From contig NZ_CP031733.1 in the NCBI RefSeq assembly GCF_003086355.1, positions 1,612,001 to 1,676,000 on the forward strand: 64,000 nucleotides of DNA, given 5' to 3'. Every line of letters begins with the position of its first letter. The first letter of the stretch is position 1. The translations under genes were made by a program, and so were the position numbers. The stretch is from Streptococcus chenjunshii. Its GTDB lineage: Bacteria > Bacillota > Bacilli > Lactobacillales > Streptococcaceae. Below the pieces are notes generated by a model. That model was given only the letters and a program-made list of their open reading frames with translations. It made no database searches and had not been told where the DNA came from. Below are positions 33,905 through 42,335 of this stretch, piece after piece.

Positions 33905-34918
33905 TTATTTCTGATAGCCAGTAGGATTTTGGCTTTGCCATCTCCATGAATCCTTAACCATATCTGATAACTCTTTTTTCGCTTCCCATCCCAGTTCTGT
34001 CTTTGCTTTAGTCGGGTCCGCATAACAGGTAGCGATATCGCCTGCGCGGCGGGCTTTAATAGTGTAAGGGATAGCTACGTGATTAACAGTTTCAAAGGTT
34101 TTAACTAAGTCAAGGACACTGTAGCCAGTGCCGGTTCCTAGATTATAGACCTTAGCCCCTTTATGTTCAAGATTATTTTTTACTGCTAAGACATGACCCT
34201 TAGCCAAGTCGACAACATGAATATAATCGCGAACACCGGTACCATCAGGTGTATCGTAGTCATCACCGAAAACATTGAGTTCCTGCAGCCTTCCCACTGC
34301 GACTTGAGTGATGTAAGGCATAATATTATTGGGAATACCATTTGGCGCTTCCCCAATTAAACCGCTTTTGTGTGCTCCAATGGGGTTAAAATAACGTAAA
34401 TTAGTCAGCGACCATTCCTTATCTGCAGCAACAACATCATTAAGAATCTGCTCCATCATTACTTTTGTGTAACCGTAAGGATTAGTGGCCGATGTAGGCA
34501 TATCTTCCGTCAGCGGCGAAATATTATTCATACCATACACAGTAGCGCTGGAACTGAAGACAATATTTTTCACCTTATTTTCAGTCATGGCTTCTAAGAG
34601 GACAATAGTACCTGTAATATTATTATGATAGTATTTCAGAGGTTCTGCAACCGATTCTCCCACTGCTTTAAAAGCTGCGAAATGAATAACTGATTCAATG
34701 GTATTCTCTTGAAAAATCTGATTCAATAGTTTCTTATCTAAAATTGAACCTTCATAAAAAGGAATGTCTTGACCGGTAATTGTATGCAGTCTGTTTAACA
34801 CCTCAGGAGAGCTGTTAGAAAAATCATCAACAATAACAACATCAAATCCTGATGCAATCAGTTCTACAACGGTATGGCTGCCAATATAGCCAGCCCCGCC
34901 GGTTACTAAAATGGACAT
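33905..34918 (-). CDS. galE: UDP-glucose/UDP-GlcNAc 4-epimerase
   Basis: A 337-residue SDR epimerase: NAD site GGAGYIGSHT (~7-16), catalytic SSSATVYG with Ser, and YGYTK (the YxxxK pair, ~147-151). Later come NLRYFNPIGAH and the GTGVRDYIHVVDLA motif. It interconverts UDP-Glc/UDP-Gal and, in many Gram-positives, UDP-GlcNAc/UDP-GalNAc. It is the last gene of the Pel-type operon, 33 bases after the DUF4832 gene. Pel is GalNAc/GalN-rich, so supplying UDP-GalNAc is the likely job, as in the Bacillus cereus pel cluster. Confidence 0.94.
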   Translation of the reverse strand: MSILVTGGAGYIGSHTVVELIASGFDVVIVDDFSNSSPEVLNRLHTITGQDIPFYEGSILDKKLLNQIFQENTIESVIHFAAFKAVGESVAEPLKYYHNNITGTIVLLEAMTENKVKNIVFSSSATVYGMNNISPLTEDMPTSATNPYGYTKVMMEQILNDVVAADKEWSLTNLRYFNPIGAHKSGLIGEAPNGIPNNIMPYITQVAVGRLQELNVFGDDYDTPDGTGVRDYIHVVDLAKGHVLAVKNNLEHKGAKVYNLGTGTGYSVLDLVKTFETVNHVAIPYTIKARRAGDIATCYADPTKAKTELGWEAKKELSDMVKDSWRWQSQNPTGYQK

Positions 34919-34951
34919 ATTTTACCTCATTTTCTAAATAAAAAGATGCTT

Positions 34952-36319
34952 TTACTCAAATAAAACTAAACGTTCTTGTTCTTCCTGGCCTTTTACCGCA
35001 AAATGTACGGCATCTTTACCGGTCATCGGATCGACAATCCCTACTGAAATGCGGTACTGATTTCTGGTGGCCTCTGCAACTCCGTCGGTGGTCAGGTCTA
35101 CAGAAAGACTTTGCTCGTCTTCCGGAAGCAGGCTGGATAAATCAAGAGGGAGCTCAACCTTTTCAACAACTGTTCCTGTAAGGTCCTGAACATAGACATA
35201 AGCCTGCCAGTTTCTGTAAAAAGGCGCTACTCCTGAATTCTGCCAGGTCATTGTCAGTTTTGTTGAATCTGTATTTTCTTTCAAATCGGCTTCAGAAAGC
35301 CACAAACGGTAACCCATATTTTTTAAAACAGTGTCATATCCTTTTTTATTATCATTAACATTTTGAGCAATTTTAGGCCCAAGAAACGTTGTATGGGAAT
35401 CTCGGATAAGCTCAACTGTCTGTTCTAAATTTTTGACAAGCATGGTCTTCATACTATGAGAACTTGTAAATTCACCGCCAATCGGTGACTCCTGCCAAAC
35501 TTCCGGCATAGCTACAATATCTGCTTCTCCCGTCTGGTCGTAAACTCCGCCGGATTCAATCCAATCCAGCCATTCATCAGTACTTTCCAAATCACCGGCC
35601 ATATCATTGTAAATACCCAGCTGATATTTATCAGCTGCCGAAAAAGAACGGCGCATCAGTAAGTCTGCCTTAGGAAAGGCAGCCACCCAAGGCTCGACAT
35701 ACTGTTCTCTTACCGATGCATCAGGGAGCTGTCTGATACCTGCTTCAAGGTCAACATGCCACTCTCCCCAATGTCCCAAACCACCGAGTTCAATAAAGCT
35801 GATTAATTCCTCGTTGCCCCAGCGCTGTCCCATTGCCTCAACAGCTTTTCGGTAGTAAGCAATCAGGTTTTCATCGCCGTAATTAGGCGAAAAGCCCTTA
35901 CCTAATTCTGAATTGTACCAGTCACCTGAATCATCCAGCTCAGAAGTCAGCCATTCAGGGACATCTTGGTGTTTTTTATCAGACGGATAATCTAAAACAA
36001 AGCGTAAGACAAGGTGTTTTCCTTCCTCCTGCCATCTGCTGAACTGGTTTTCTTCCTCAATAGCTTCCCAGTTATACACACCTTTTTCAGATTCTAATTC
36101 CTTCCAAGTGATGTCAACATAGACCAAATTGATATCGTCGGATACTGTCTCTTCAATAGCTGGCGGTGCATAGCCCATCAAAGGGTTAGCCAGCAGTTCA
36201 TCAGAATAAGAAAAACTTCTTTTATAAATAGCTCTTTTCATAAAATACGTTGAAATTAAAAAACTTAAGCCTACAACGCTTAGAACAATTAAACTTATCA
36301 GCACTTTTTTTTTCATCAT
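34952..36319 (-). CDS. DUF4832-type putative glycoside hydrolase in the pel operon
   Basis: A 455-residue secreted or membrane-anchored protein. The N-terminal signal-anchor (~4-24) is followed by a TIM-barrel-like DUF4832/DUF4874 region: NPLMGYAPP (~45), VYVDITWKELESEKGVYNWE (~67-85, as in GH42/GH5-like barrels), LVLRFVLDYP and FIELGGLGHWGEWHVD (~175-190, with Glu177 and Glu186 as candidate catalytic acids). A C-terminal beta-sandwich covers ~350-455. It lies between pelG and galE and is cotranscribed. Canonical PelA has an N-terminal endo-GalNAc hydrolase domain that the local PelA lacks, so this protein may supply hydrolase function. That is inference only. Confidence 0.8.
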   Translation of the reverse strand: MMKKKVLISLIVLSVVGLSFLISTYFMKRAIYKRSFSYSDELLANPLMGYAPPAIEETVSDDINLVYVDITWKELESEKGVYNWEAIEEENQFSRWQEEGKHLVLRFVLDYPSDKKHQDVPEWLTSELDDSGDWYNSELGKGFSPNYGDENLIAYYRKAVEAMGQRWGNEELISFIELGGLGHWGEWHVDLEAGIRQLPDASVREQYVEPWVAAFPKADLLMRRSFSAADKYQLGIYNDMAGDLESTDEWLDWIESGGVYDQTGEADIVAMPEVWQESPIGGEFTSSHSMKTMLVKNLEQTVELIRDSHTTFLGPKIAQNVNDNKKGYDTVLKNMGYRLWLSEADLKENTDSTKLTMTWQNSGVAPFYRNWQAYVYVQDLTGTVVEKVELPLDLSSLLPEDEQSLSVDLTTDGVAEATRNQYRISVGIVDPMTGKDAVHFAVKGQEEQERLVLFE

Positions 36320-36404
36320 CCCGCCTTTTCTAAGTCAGTAAAATTCTTTTTGTCATTATACTAGATTAATTCTTTTCAAACAAGTCTTTACAGTTAAAAA
36401 CTAT

Positions 36405-37844
36405 TTAGTTTCTGACTTTCCCTAACCGTTTAGCCAAGTAGGTAAAGAGGCCGTTTTGTTTAGAGTGATACAGGGGCTGGCTTCCTAATACATGGTAAGG
36501 CAAATCTTCCGTATAGGCGTTTAATCTAGCAGAAGCAAAGATAAACAGAAGTGCTCCTGCTGCAAGAAAACCAAAACCGTAAAAAGGCTTGCCAAAAAAC
36601 TGTGAAAGAATGGTTAAAGAAAGGCTGGCTGCTGCAAAAAGTCCGGCGCAGTTCTTTGCTCCTTTGTAGTCAGCGAAATACAGCAGTGCCATCAAATAAG
36701 CATTCCCGACAGCATAGAGGCCGTAAGCCAAGCAAAGAGTTTGGAAGTAGCCCCGCATTTGTCCGTTAAAACCTAAGGGCAGATAATCCAAAAGAAGGGT
36801 TCCTGCAAACATAATCAATATGGTAGCCAGCAATTGTTTCCAGCCCAAATATTTTAATTCATTATTAAGGACTTCCAGCATTTCTACTTCACTTTCTTCA
36901 ATTTCTAAAAGATTGCCTCCTTCATTATACAGCTGGTAGTAGGTTTTGAATTTCGGATAAAAGAAGACCTCCACCGATATCACAAAATTTACAGTTGATA
37001 CTAAAGTAGTCAAGAAAGCAAACATGGCTGGAATATCATAAGACGGAGCACTGCGAAAGAGGCCTGCCATTTCTTTGCCCAAGGGGCTGAACCAAATGAT
37101 GACGATATGGGCAAAAAGCCCGATAAACAGATAAACACCAACTTTGAATAAATCAAAAAAGGAGTCAAACCATTGCAAAAATTCAAAAGACCGCTGATGA
37201 TTATGAGGAAAATAACGATTTAAAAGCCAAACAAACCACAAAAGCATGAGACCGTAAGCTAAAGCTACACTTAAAAGCAGTCCTGATGGCACAGCATATG
37301 AAATGCTTAAAAATCCGCAGAAAAGAGTCGTCAGAACGGCAGCTGAAAATCCCAGAATAATACTTCGGTAATCTTTAACAACTGTTAAATAATTCATAGC
37401 ATTCCAAATGACCGTAAGCTCTCCAAACAATAGCAGAGAAATAAACATGTCCAATGATGAAATGCCTGAAAACAGCAAAAATGTTCCATACAGAATCTCC
37501 CCTAAGAGCAAGACACAGGCGCTGGAGGCATAAAAGGAAGGCAGAATACGATCTGTTTTACGCTCATAAAGCATATCAGAAACATAGCGTGTCACAATAA
37601 AGGAAAAAAGACTAGAGACTGCTAAGGAAGCCAAAATCGCATAAGAAATTAAAACCATTATGCTGTCACGCTGACTGCTGTCCATTTTCCCAGACAGGCT
37701 CAAAACAACAACAGCAGTATTAAGCAGTATCCCCAGTATAACCGGTCCGCCATAGATGATGCCGGCATAGCTGTAGGCCTTTTGTTTTGCTAACAGTCCT
37801 GCCTGATTATGAATTTTCCTTAGTTCAAAGCCTATACCTGCCAT
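36405..37844 (-). CDS. pelG: Pel polysaccharide inner-membrane transporter PelG
   Basis: A 479-residue protein with about twelve membrane helices, starting MAGIGFELRKIHNQAGL, the hallmark of PelG. It belongs to the MOP flippase-like superfamily and with PelD and PelE forms the complex that activates PelF and moves the polymer across the membrane. It overlaps the pelF end by 13 bases. The gap to the next gene is 85 bases with no terminator. Confidence 0.94.
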   Translation of the reverse strand: MAGIGFELRKIHNQAGLLAKQKAYSYAGIIYGGPVILGILLNTAVVVLSLSGKMDSSQRDSIMVLISYAILASLAVSSLFSFIVTRYVSDMLYERKTDRILPSFYASSACVLLLGEILYGTFLLFSGISSLDMFISLLLFGELTVIWNAMNYLTVVKDYRSIILGFSAAVLTTLFCGFLSISYAVPSGLLLSVALAYGLMLLWFVWLLNRYFPHNHQRSFEFLQWFDSFFDLFKVGVYLFIGLFAHIVIIWFSPLGKEMAGLFRSAPSYDIPAMFAFLTTLVSTVNFVISVEVFFYPKFKTYYQLYNEGGNLLEIEESEVEMLEVLNNELKYLGWKQLLATILIMFAGTLLLDYLPLGFNGQMRGYFQTLCLAYGLYAVGNAYLMALLYFADYKGAKNCAGLFAAASLSLTILSQFFGKPFYGFGFLAAGALLFIFASARLNAYTEDLPYHVLGSQPLYHSKQNGLFTYLAKRLGKVRN

Positions 37845-39253
37845 GTTTGTCCATACTCCTTATATAATTGTCGATATTGCTGAATCATCTGCGGATATTG
37901 ATAATAACGTTCAGCCCGTTTCTGGGCAATAGCGCCCATCTGTGTTCTGGCAATAGAATGCTTACTCATTTTGATTATGGCTTCGGCCAGACCTTCGCGG
38001 TAAGTCGGCGGCACACAGTAGCCTGCTACACCCAGACTGTCCTCCGGCTTTCCTTCAAGCAGTTCGCGGCAGCAGCCCACATCAGTTGTAACGCAGGGAC
38101 GCCCTGAAGCCATAGATTCCAAGACAGATAAAGGCTGTCCCTCCGATATACTTGTTAAAACTGTAAAGTCTAGTTTTTCCATATAAGCCTTAATATCAAC
38201 CCGACCGGTAAAGATAAGATTGTCCAATTTCAGCTTATCTGCCAAAGCATAGCACTCGTTGGCATATGCGCGATCATCCACCCCTCCCATAATATGTAAA
38301 CGAACATTCGGAAGCCGTGAAGAAACTTCATAAAAGGCGTAAATTAATGTTTTAATGTCTTTAATCGCTGCTAAGCGGACAACCGCACCAATATCAATCC
38401 AGCCATCGGCCTTTTTCCTAGCAATTTGAGAAAAACTGGCATAATCAATGCCATTAGAAATCACCTGACATTTATCCGGTTCACAGCCAATTTCAATCTG
38501 TGTCTCTCTGGCTTTGGTAAAGAGACTGGTAACACGGTCAGCCCGCGAATAAATAACATCTGACAGCATATAGAAGAAATCTGTCCACTGTTTTTTCATG
38601 GAAGGCAGAACCCAGTCAGCCCGAATAATTTCCTCCTCCCTTTCCCGGGTATAGATACCATGTTCTGTTAAGAGGAGAGGCTTTTGATGAATATAGCTGC
38701 CTAATGCGGCCAAAACACCGCCGTATCCCGTTGAAATAGCGTGATACAGATCGGCTTTTGGAGTCTCTTTGGTCAAAAGGCAAAGCAAAGGCAGCATCAT
38801 TGAACGCATGGTATGAAAAACATCTGACAGAGGGATAAACGGATATTTTTCTGAACAGATTTCTCTGACGATTTGCAAAAAAGCTTCACTTTCTAAGAAA
38901 GCGGTAGGATTTAATTTCCCTAACTGAAACAGTGCAAAAATGGTCGGCCAATGGGGACGTTCACAGGATACAAGCTGAGACAATGCCTGAAACTCTTTTT
39001 TTGTTAAGTGTTTGCTTCCCCGTCTCGGCATTCTTTTCTTGGATACCTCTAAATCATCTAAAAAGACTTCATGAACTTCTACCACGTTTTCGGGAAGTGT
39101 GTAAACAAAGCTGCCGCGGTTTTTCTCTTTGGCCCCGATAGCCCAGATAACAAATTCATGCTCTTTCATTTCAGTGATATACTGGTGGGCCCATGTTGAG
39201 ACCCCTCCATGGACATAGGGGTATGAGCCCTCTAAAACCAAACAAATTCTCAT
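37832..39253 (-). CDS. pelF: Pel polysaccharide glycosyltransferase PelF
   Basis: A 473-residue soluble GT4 (GT-B fold) polymerase. The N-terminus MRICLVLEGSYPYVHGGVSTWAHQYI is diagnostic of PelF. The donor-binding domain has GAVVRLAAIKDIKTLIYAF, IMGGVDD and the E-x7-E motif in SEGQPLSVLESMASGRPCV. PelF uses UDP-GalNAc in Pseudomonas. AGGAAA precedes the ATG. The gene follows pelA by 9 bases. Confidence 0.95.
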   Translation of the reverse strand: MRICLVLEGSYPYVHGGVSTWAHQYITEMKEHEFVIWAIGAKEKNRGSFVYTLPENVVEVHEVFLDDLEVSKKRMPRRGSKHLTKKEFQALSQLVSCERPHWPTIFALFQLGKLNPTAFLESEAFLQIVREICSEKYPFIPLSDVFHTMRSMMLPLLCLLTKETPKADLYHAISTGYGGVLAALGSYIHQKPLLLTEHGIYTREREEEIIRADWVLPSMKKQWTDFFYMLSDVIYSRADRVTSLFTKARETQIEIGCEPDKCQVISNGIDYASFSQIARKKADGWIDIGAVVRLAAIKDIKTLIYAFYEVSSRLPNVRLHIMGGVDDRAYANECYALADKLKLDNLIFTGRVDIKAYMEKLDFTVLTSISEGQPLSVLESMASGRPCVTTDVGCCRELLEGKPEDSLGVAGYCVPPTYREGLAEAIIKMSKHSIARTQMGAIAQKRAERYYQYPQMIQQYRQLYKEYGQTWQV

Positions 39254-39262
39254 AATTATTTC

Positions 39263-41095
39263 CTATTTCATTTCAATTGTTACTTGTGCCTCTTTTGCCT
39301 GCAGGAGGTAGAGGTTGCCCGTCAGATGGGTCAGACTGCCTCCCGAAACATTGCCGGGTTTAGCTTCATTATTGAGCCTAACCATCAGGTAAGCTTCATC
39401 ATGGAAATTCCCCAGATTAATATTCAGACCGTTTTCATTCTGACTTTGCTGAACGGTTAAAATAGCATAACGCTGAACAGCTCCTGCTAACTCAGAACCA
39501 GTCAGTTTCCGTAAGTCGGGAGCAGACTCTTCTATCCAAACGATATCTTTTTCAAAGCTCTCAAACATCTTTGCCCAGCCGTTGGCTGCTCCCCGATCCT
39601 CATCCAAAGCATCATCGGGATGCATAAAGTGATTATTGACAAAGTGCATGTTTAATTCAGAAAAAGCAGTCAGCTTAGCATAGTCATCCCAAATCGTTCC
39701 TGATACCGTACGCGGCTGCTCAATCATTCCGTCATCAGCTATTTCAAATTCCTGACTGTAGGCAAAGTCTTCAGAGAAATAATTGCTGGCAATACTTTTA
39801 ACTTGCGGGAACTGGCTGACCAACATCTGCCGGCCCTCAGCAGAAAGAACATTAGAAGGCGGAACATAAACGGATGTTTCAATATCAGGAAACAGATCCT
39901 TGATAAAACGATCCAGTTCTGTCATAGAAGCCGCCATGGCCTCCGTGCTGGCCCACGTTTTATAATTAGGATAAACATCCCCATAGTCTACATTATCTAA
40001 ACTAAAAGGCTGATGATTATAGCCATGATAGCCGATTTCACCGTCATTAGCCAAAATGGAACTTCCAAAATAATTGAACCGTTCCGTGTCTTCCTGCCGC
40101 TTAATCTTCCCAGAAGTATCATCTTCATAATTTTCAATGACCAGACCGGTATATTTAATCCCATATTTATCATGTAATTTTAATAAGTCAGGCCACCAGA
40201 CATTGGTATAGAAATCTGAAACAGACATGTTATAGTCACGCTTAATAAAACTGGCATTCCCTGCCGGAACTGGAGCCGGAAAATCATCCAGATAATAAGT
40301 TGCCCCATCAATAACAGGATAAACTGCTGTATCTGTTAACAGACTGTATGATGCGGCATGTATTCCGCGAACCGATCTGTCATAAAAACCCAGATTATCA
40401 ATAACAAAATGACCTGATCCATAATCTTTCTCCCAGACCAGCGGATTCTTGCTGTTATCATCTATCCAAGCATAAACCTTGCTGTCATCAGAAAGAGACA
40501 CTGTTCTGGCAGCATCAAATGGCTCATCAATTTTATAAGCTTTACCGCCGCCGATCATAAATGTATCATCAATAAAAATACTGCTGACAACTGCATTATT
40601 AGGATTTGAATCAAGCACTCCCAAGTCTTGATCAATCCCTTTTAGAATTTCTTCCTGAAATAAGGTCATTCCAAATAAGACATTTCCGCCGTCAGCTACC
40701 CAGGCCATCAAATCCGGAGTGCGCTCTTGCATCAAATCAAGTGCAGACAGTAAGATGACCACTTTTTGATAGGCCGAAAATTCTGGAATCGTTTCCGCTG
40801 CGACATCGACAGTCTGATAGCCCATCCTCATATCTTTTAAAATCTGCTCAAACTGCTCCTTAGCTTCCAGACTGGAAGGATCCGCTGAGTCTACCAAAAC
40901 CAAGGTGTCCTTGCTTAATGTCGCAAAAACCTCATTACTAGTAGGGACATCTCCTTTAAGGTAGGTTTTCTTTTGAGAATCAACTTTATAAATTTCTCCG
41001 CGTTTTTGTATGAAAAGAAAACTTGTGATAGCTAAAAAAACAATCAGTACAAAAACAGCTTCCTTGCGGAAAATTTTCTTTCTTTTCTTTTTCAC
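39263..41095 (-). CDS. pelA: PelA-like deacetylase (DUF2194), hydrolase domain absent
   Basis: A 610-residue extracellular membrane-anchored protein with a signal-anchor at ~14-32 (FVLIVFLAITSFLFIQ). It has a PelA-type central region, then a CE4-like deacetylase barrel with DDFP (~270-273, metal Asp), HGYNH (~357-361, the two metal His) and YVPPSNVLS. It has no GH166-type hydrolase domain, as in the Bacillus cereus PelA-DA. The start is the GTG at 41095 because AGGAG lies 7 bases upstream. The long upstream extension of the frame translates a non-coding repeat. It should partly deacetylate the polymer, giving it positive charge. Confidence 0.88.
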   Translation of the reverse strand: MKKKRKKIFRKEAVFVLIVFLAITSFLFIQKRGEIYKVDSQKKTYLKGDVPTSNEVFATLSKDTLVLVDSADPSSLEAKEQFEQILKDMRMGYQTVDVAAETIPEFSAYQKVVILLSALDLMQERTPDLMAWVADGGNVLFGMTLFQEEILKGIDQDLGVLDSNPNNAVVSSIFIDDTFMIGGGKAYKIDEPFDAARTVSLSDDSKVYAWIDDNSKNPLVWEKDYGSGHFVIDNLGFYDRSVRGIHAASYSLLTDTAVYPVIDGATYYLDDFPAPVPAGNASFIKRDYNMSVSDFYTNVWWPDLLKLHDKYGIKYTGLVIENYEDDTSGKIKRQEDTERFNYFGSSILANDGEIGYHGYNHQPFSLDNVDYGDVYPNYKTWASTEAMAASMTELDRFIKDLFPDIETSVYVPPSNVLSAEGRQMLVSQFPQVKSIASNYFSEDFAYSQEFEIADDGMIEQPRTVSGTIWDDYAKLTAFSELNMHFVNNHFMHPDDALDEDRGAANGWAKMFESFEKDIVWIEESAPDLRKLTGSELAGAVQRYAILTVQQSQNENGLNINLGNFHDEAYLMVRLNNEAKPGNVSGGSLTHLTGNLYLLQAKEAQVTIEMK

Positions 41096-41112
41096 TTTTT
41101 CACTCCTAAAAC

Positions 41113-41440
41113 AAGACACAAAGGCCGTTAAAGAGCAAAGCAAAAATAGGAGGCTGGACGAAGAGCCGCAAGGCTCTAGGACAGACTGTCTTTTTTGCAT
41201 AGCTCTTAGGGCGTGTTCAATTCCGACAAGATACAAAGCCCGTTTAAAAATCCGTATGAAAATAGGGGATGGCAAGTGATGCCTAAGCATCGCGATGACA
41301 GCCATCTTTTTCACTAGGATTTTAGGGCGTGTTCAATTAAACAAGACACAAAGGCCGTTAAAAACGCAAAAGGAAAATAGGAGACTGACCGCTGAGTCAT
41401 TAAAAACTCAAGGAAAGTCTATCTTTTTCCCGCAGCGTTT
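41113..41440 (+). repeat. Three tandem family-1 hairpin repeats inside the pel operon
   Basis: Three head-to-tail units (41113-41222, 41228-41338, 41343-41440) fill the gap between pelE and pelA. Each begins AAGAYACAAAGSCCGTT; units one and two end in AGGGCGTGTTCAATT, unit three being cut off near the pelE stop codon. Near-end segments pair within each unit but differ between units: AAAGAGC with GCTCTT, AAAATCC with GGATTTT, AAAACGC with GCGTTT. Apical stems also differ: AGAGCC-GCAA-GGCTCT, GATGC-CTAA-GCATC, GAGT...ACTC. This looks like covariation. Confidence 0.8.
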
Positions 41441-41442
41441 AG

Positions 41443-42330
41443 TTAAACAGTCTGCCAAAAGTCAACAAGCGCTCTATTATCTGCAGAAATATAGATGCTT
41501 TCTTCTTTCATCTTCCTAGCTAAAACAGCTGCATTGTGACCTTGCCGCATATCCAGAAAAAGCCGTAATTGAAGCAACCAAGGGTTTTCATCTTCAGGCC
41601 ATTTCCGCATCATATAATCTATACAGGTCTGAGCAGGTTTATATTGTTTCAAAATCAGAAGATTGTCAGCCAGACTGGCAAAATCAGCCAGATTTTCCTT
41701 AAGCTGAATTTTTTTCTCCAGCAGTTCTACCAATTCCTCACGCCGTGCTTGTGCCATCTGCCCTGTTACAAACTCATTGTTTAAATAATTTTCCAGCACA
41801 GTGCAGTATTTTGTCAAAACCTCCAGATTATCCGGATTTTTAGCATAAGTTTTTTCCAGCTGGTTGATTTTTAAATCATACTGCCTTGACAATTCTGCAA
41901 TAACAGTCGTAGCATAGTGAACGACTTCGGCATCCTCATTGAGCCTGGCCAAGTAAAACAGATCCAAAAAATCTTCCGGATTTTCGCCAATAATATCCAA
42001 TAAAATATCTCTGGCTACATCAGAATTTTTCAAAAGAAGAGCTTCTTCTAAAGAAATGAGATTGTTATTTTCTTTCTCATCATTTGGGATAATATCTCTG
42101 TTATCAGCTGTTTTTTCTTCAGAAGCCTCTTCGATAATATCAAGCTTATCAGAATCAGACTGCCGTGTACCTACAGTAATCCAAAGCATCAAAGACCCGA
42201 TTACAGGCAGGCCGCAGGAAAAAAGCAAATAATAAGCTGGAATAGCAACTTTTTTTCGAATAAATAGATAGGTGATTAAACAAAAGAGCAGATGAAATCC
42301 GAGTATCAGTAAATCAAACCTTATTTCCAT
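41443..42330 (-). CDS. pelE: Pel-complex TPR protein PelE
   Basis: A 295-residue protein: two N-terminal membrane helices (~5-52), an acidic linker (~58-92) and a helical C-terminal region of TPR-like repeats (~92-290). PelE has this layout and holds PelD in the inner-membrane complex. Sequence similarity to PelE is weak by eye, and the call rests on architecture and position between pelD (5 bases upstream) and pelA. Its ribosome binding site is weak, suggesting coupling to pelD. Confidence 0.82.
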   Translation of the reverse strand: MEIRFDLLILGFHLLFCLITYLFIRKKVAIPAYYLLFSCGLPVIGSLMLWITVGTRQSDSDKLDIIEEASEEKTADNRDIIPNDEKENNNLISLEEALLLKNSDVARDILLDIIGENPEDFLDLFYLARLNEDAEVVHYATTVIAELSRQYDLKINQLEKTYAKNPDNLEVLTKYCTVLENYLNNEFVTGQMAQARREELVELLEKKIQLKENLADFASLADNLLILKQYKPAQTCIDYMMRKWPEDENPWLLQLRLFLDMRQGHNAAVLARKMKEESIYISADNRALVDFWQTV

Positions 42331-42335
42331 AATAT

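Noticed and set aside
36405..37844. PelG as a Wzx-type capsule flippase
   Set aside because: Its N-terminus MAGIGFELRK and its place directly after PelF identify PelG; no Wzy or initiating phosphoglycosyltransferase is nearby.
41096..41314. N-terminal 73-residue extension of PelA
   Set aside because: It translates the non-coding hairpin repeats; the GTG at 41095 has the AGGAG site and is followed by a normal signal-anchor.
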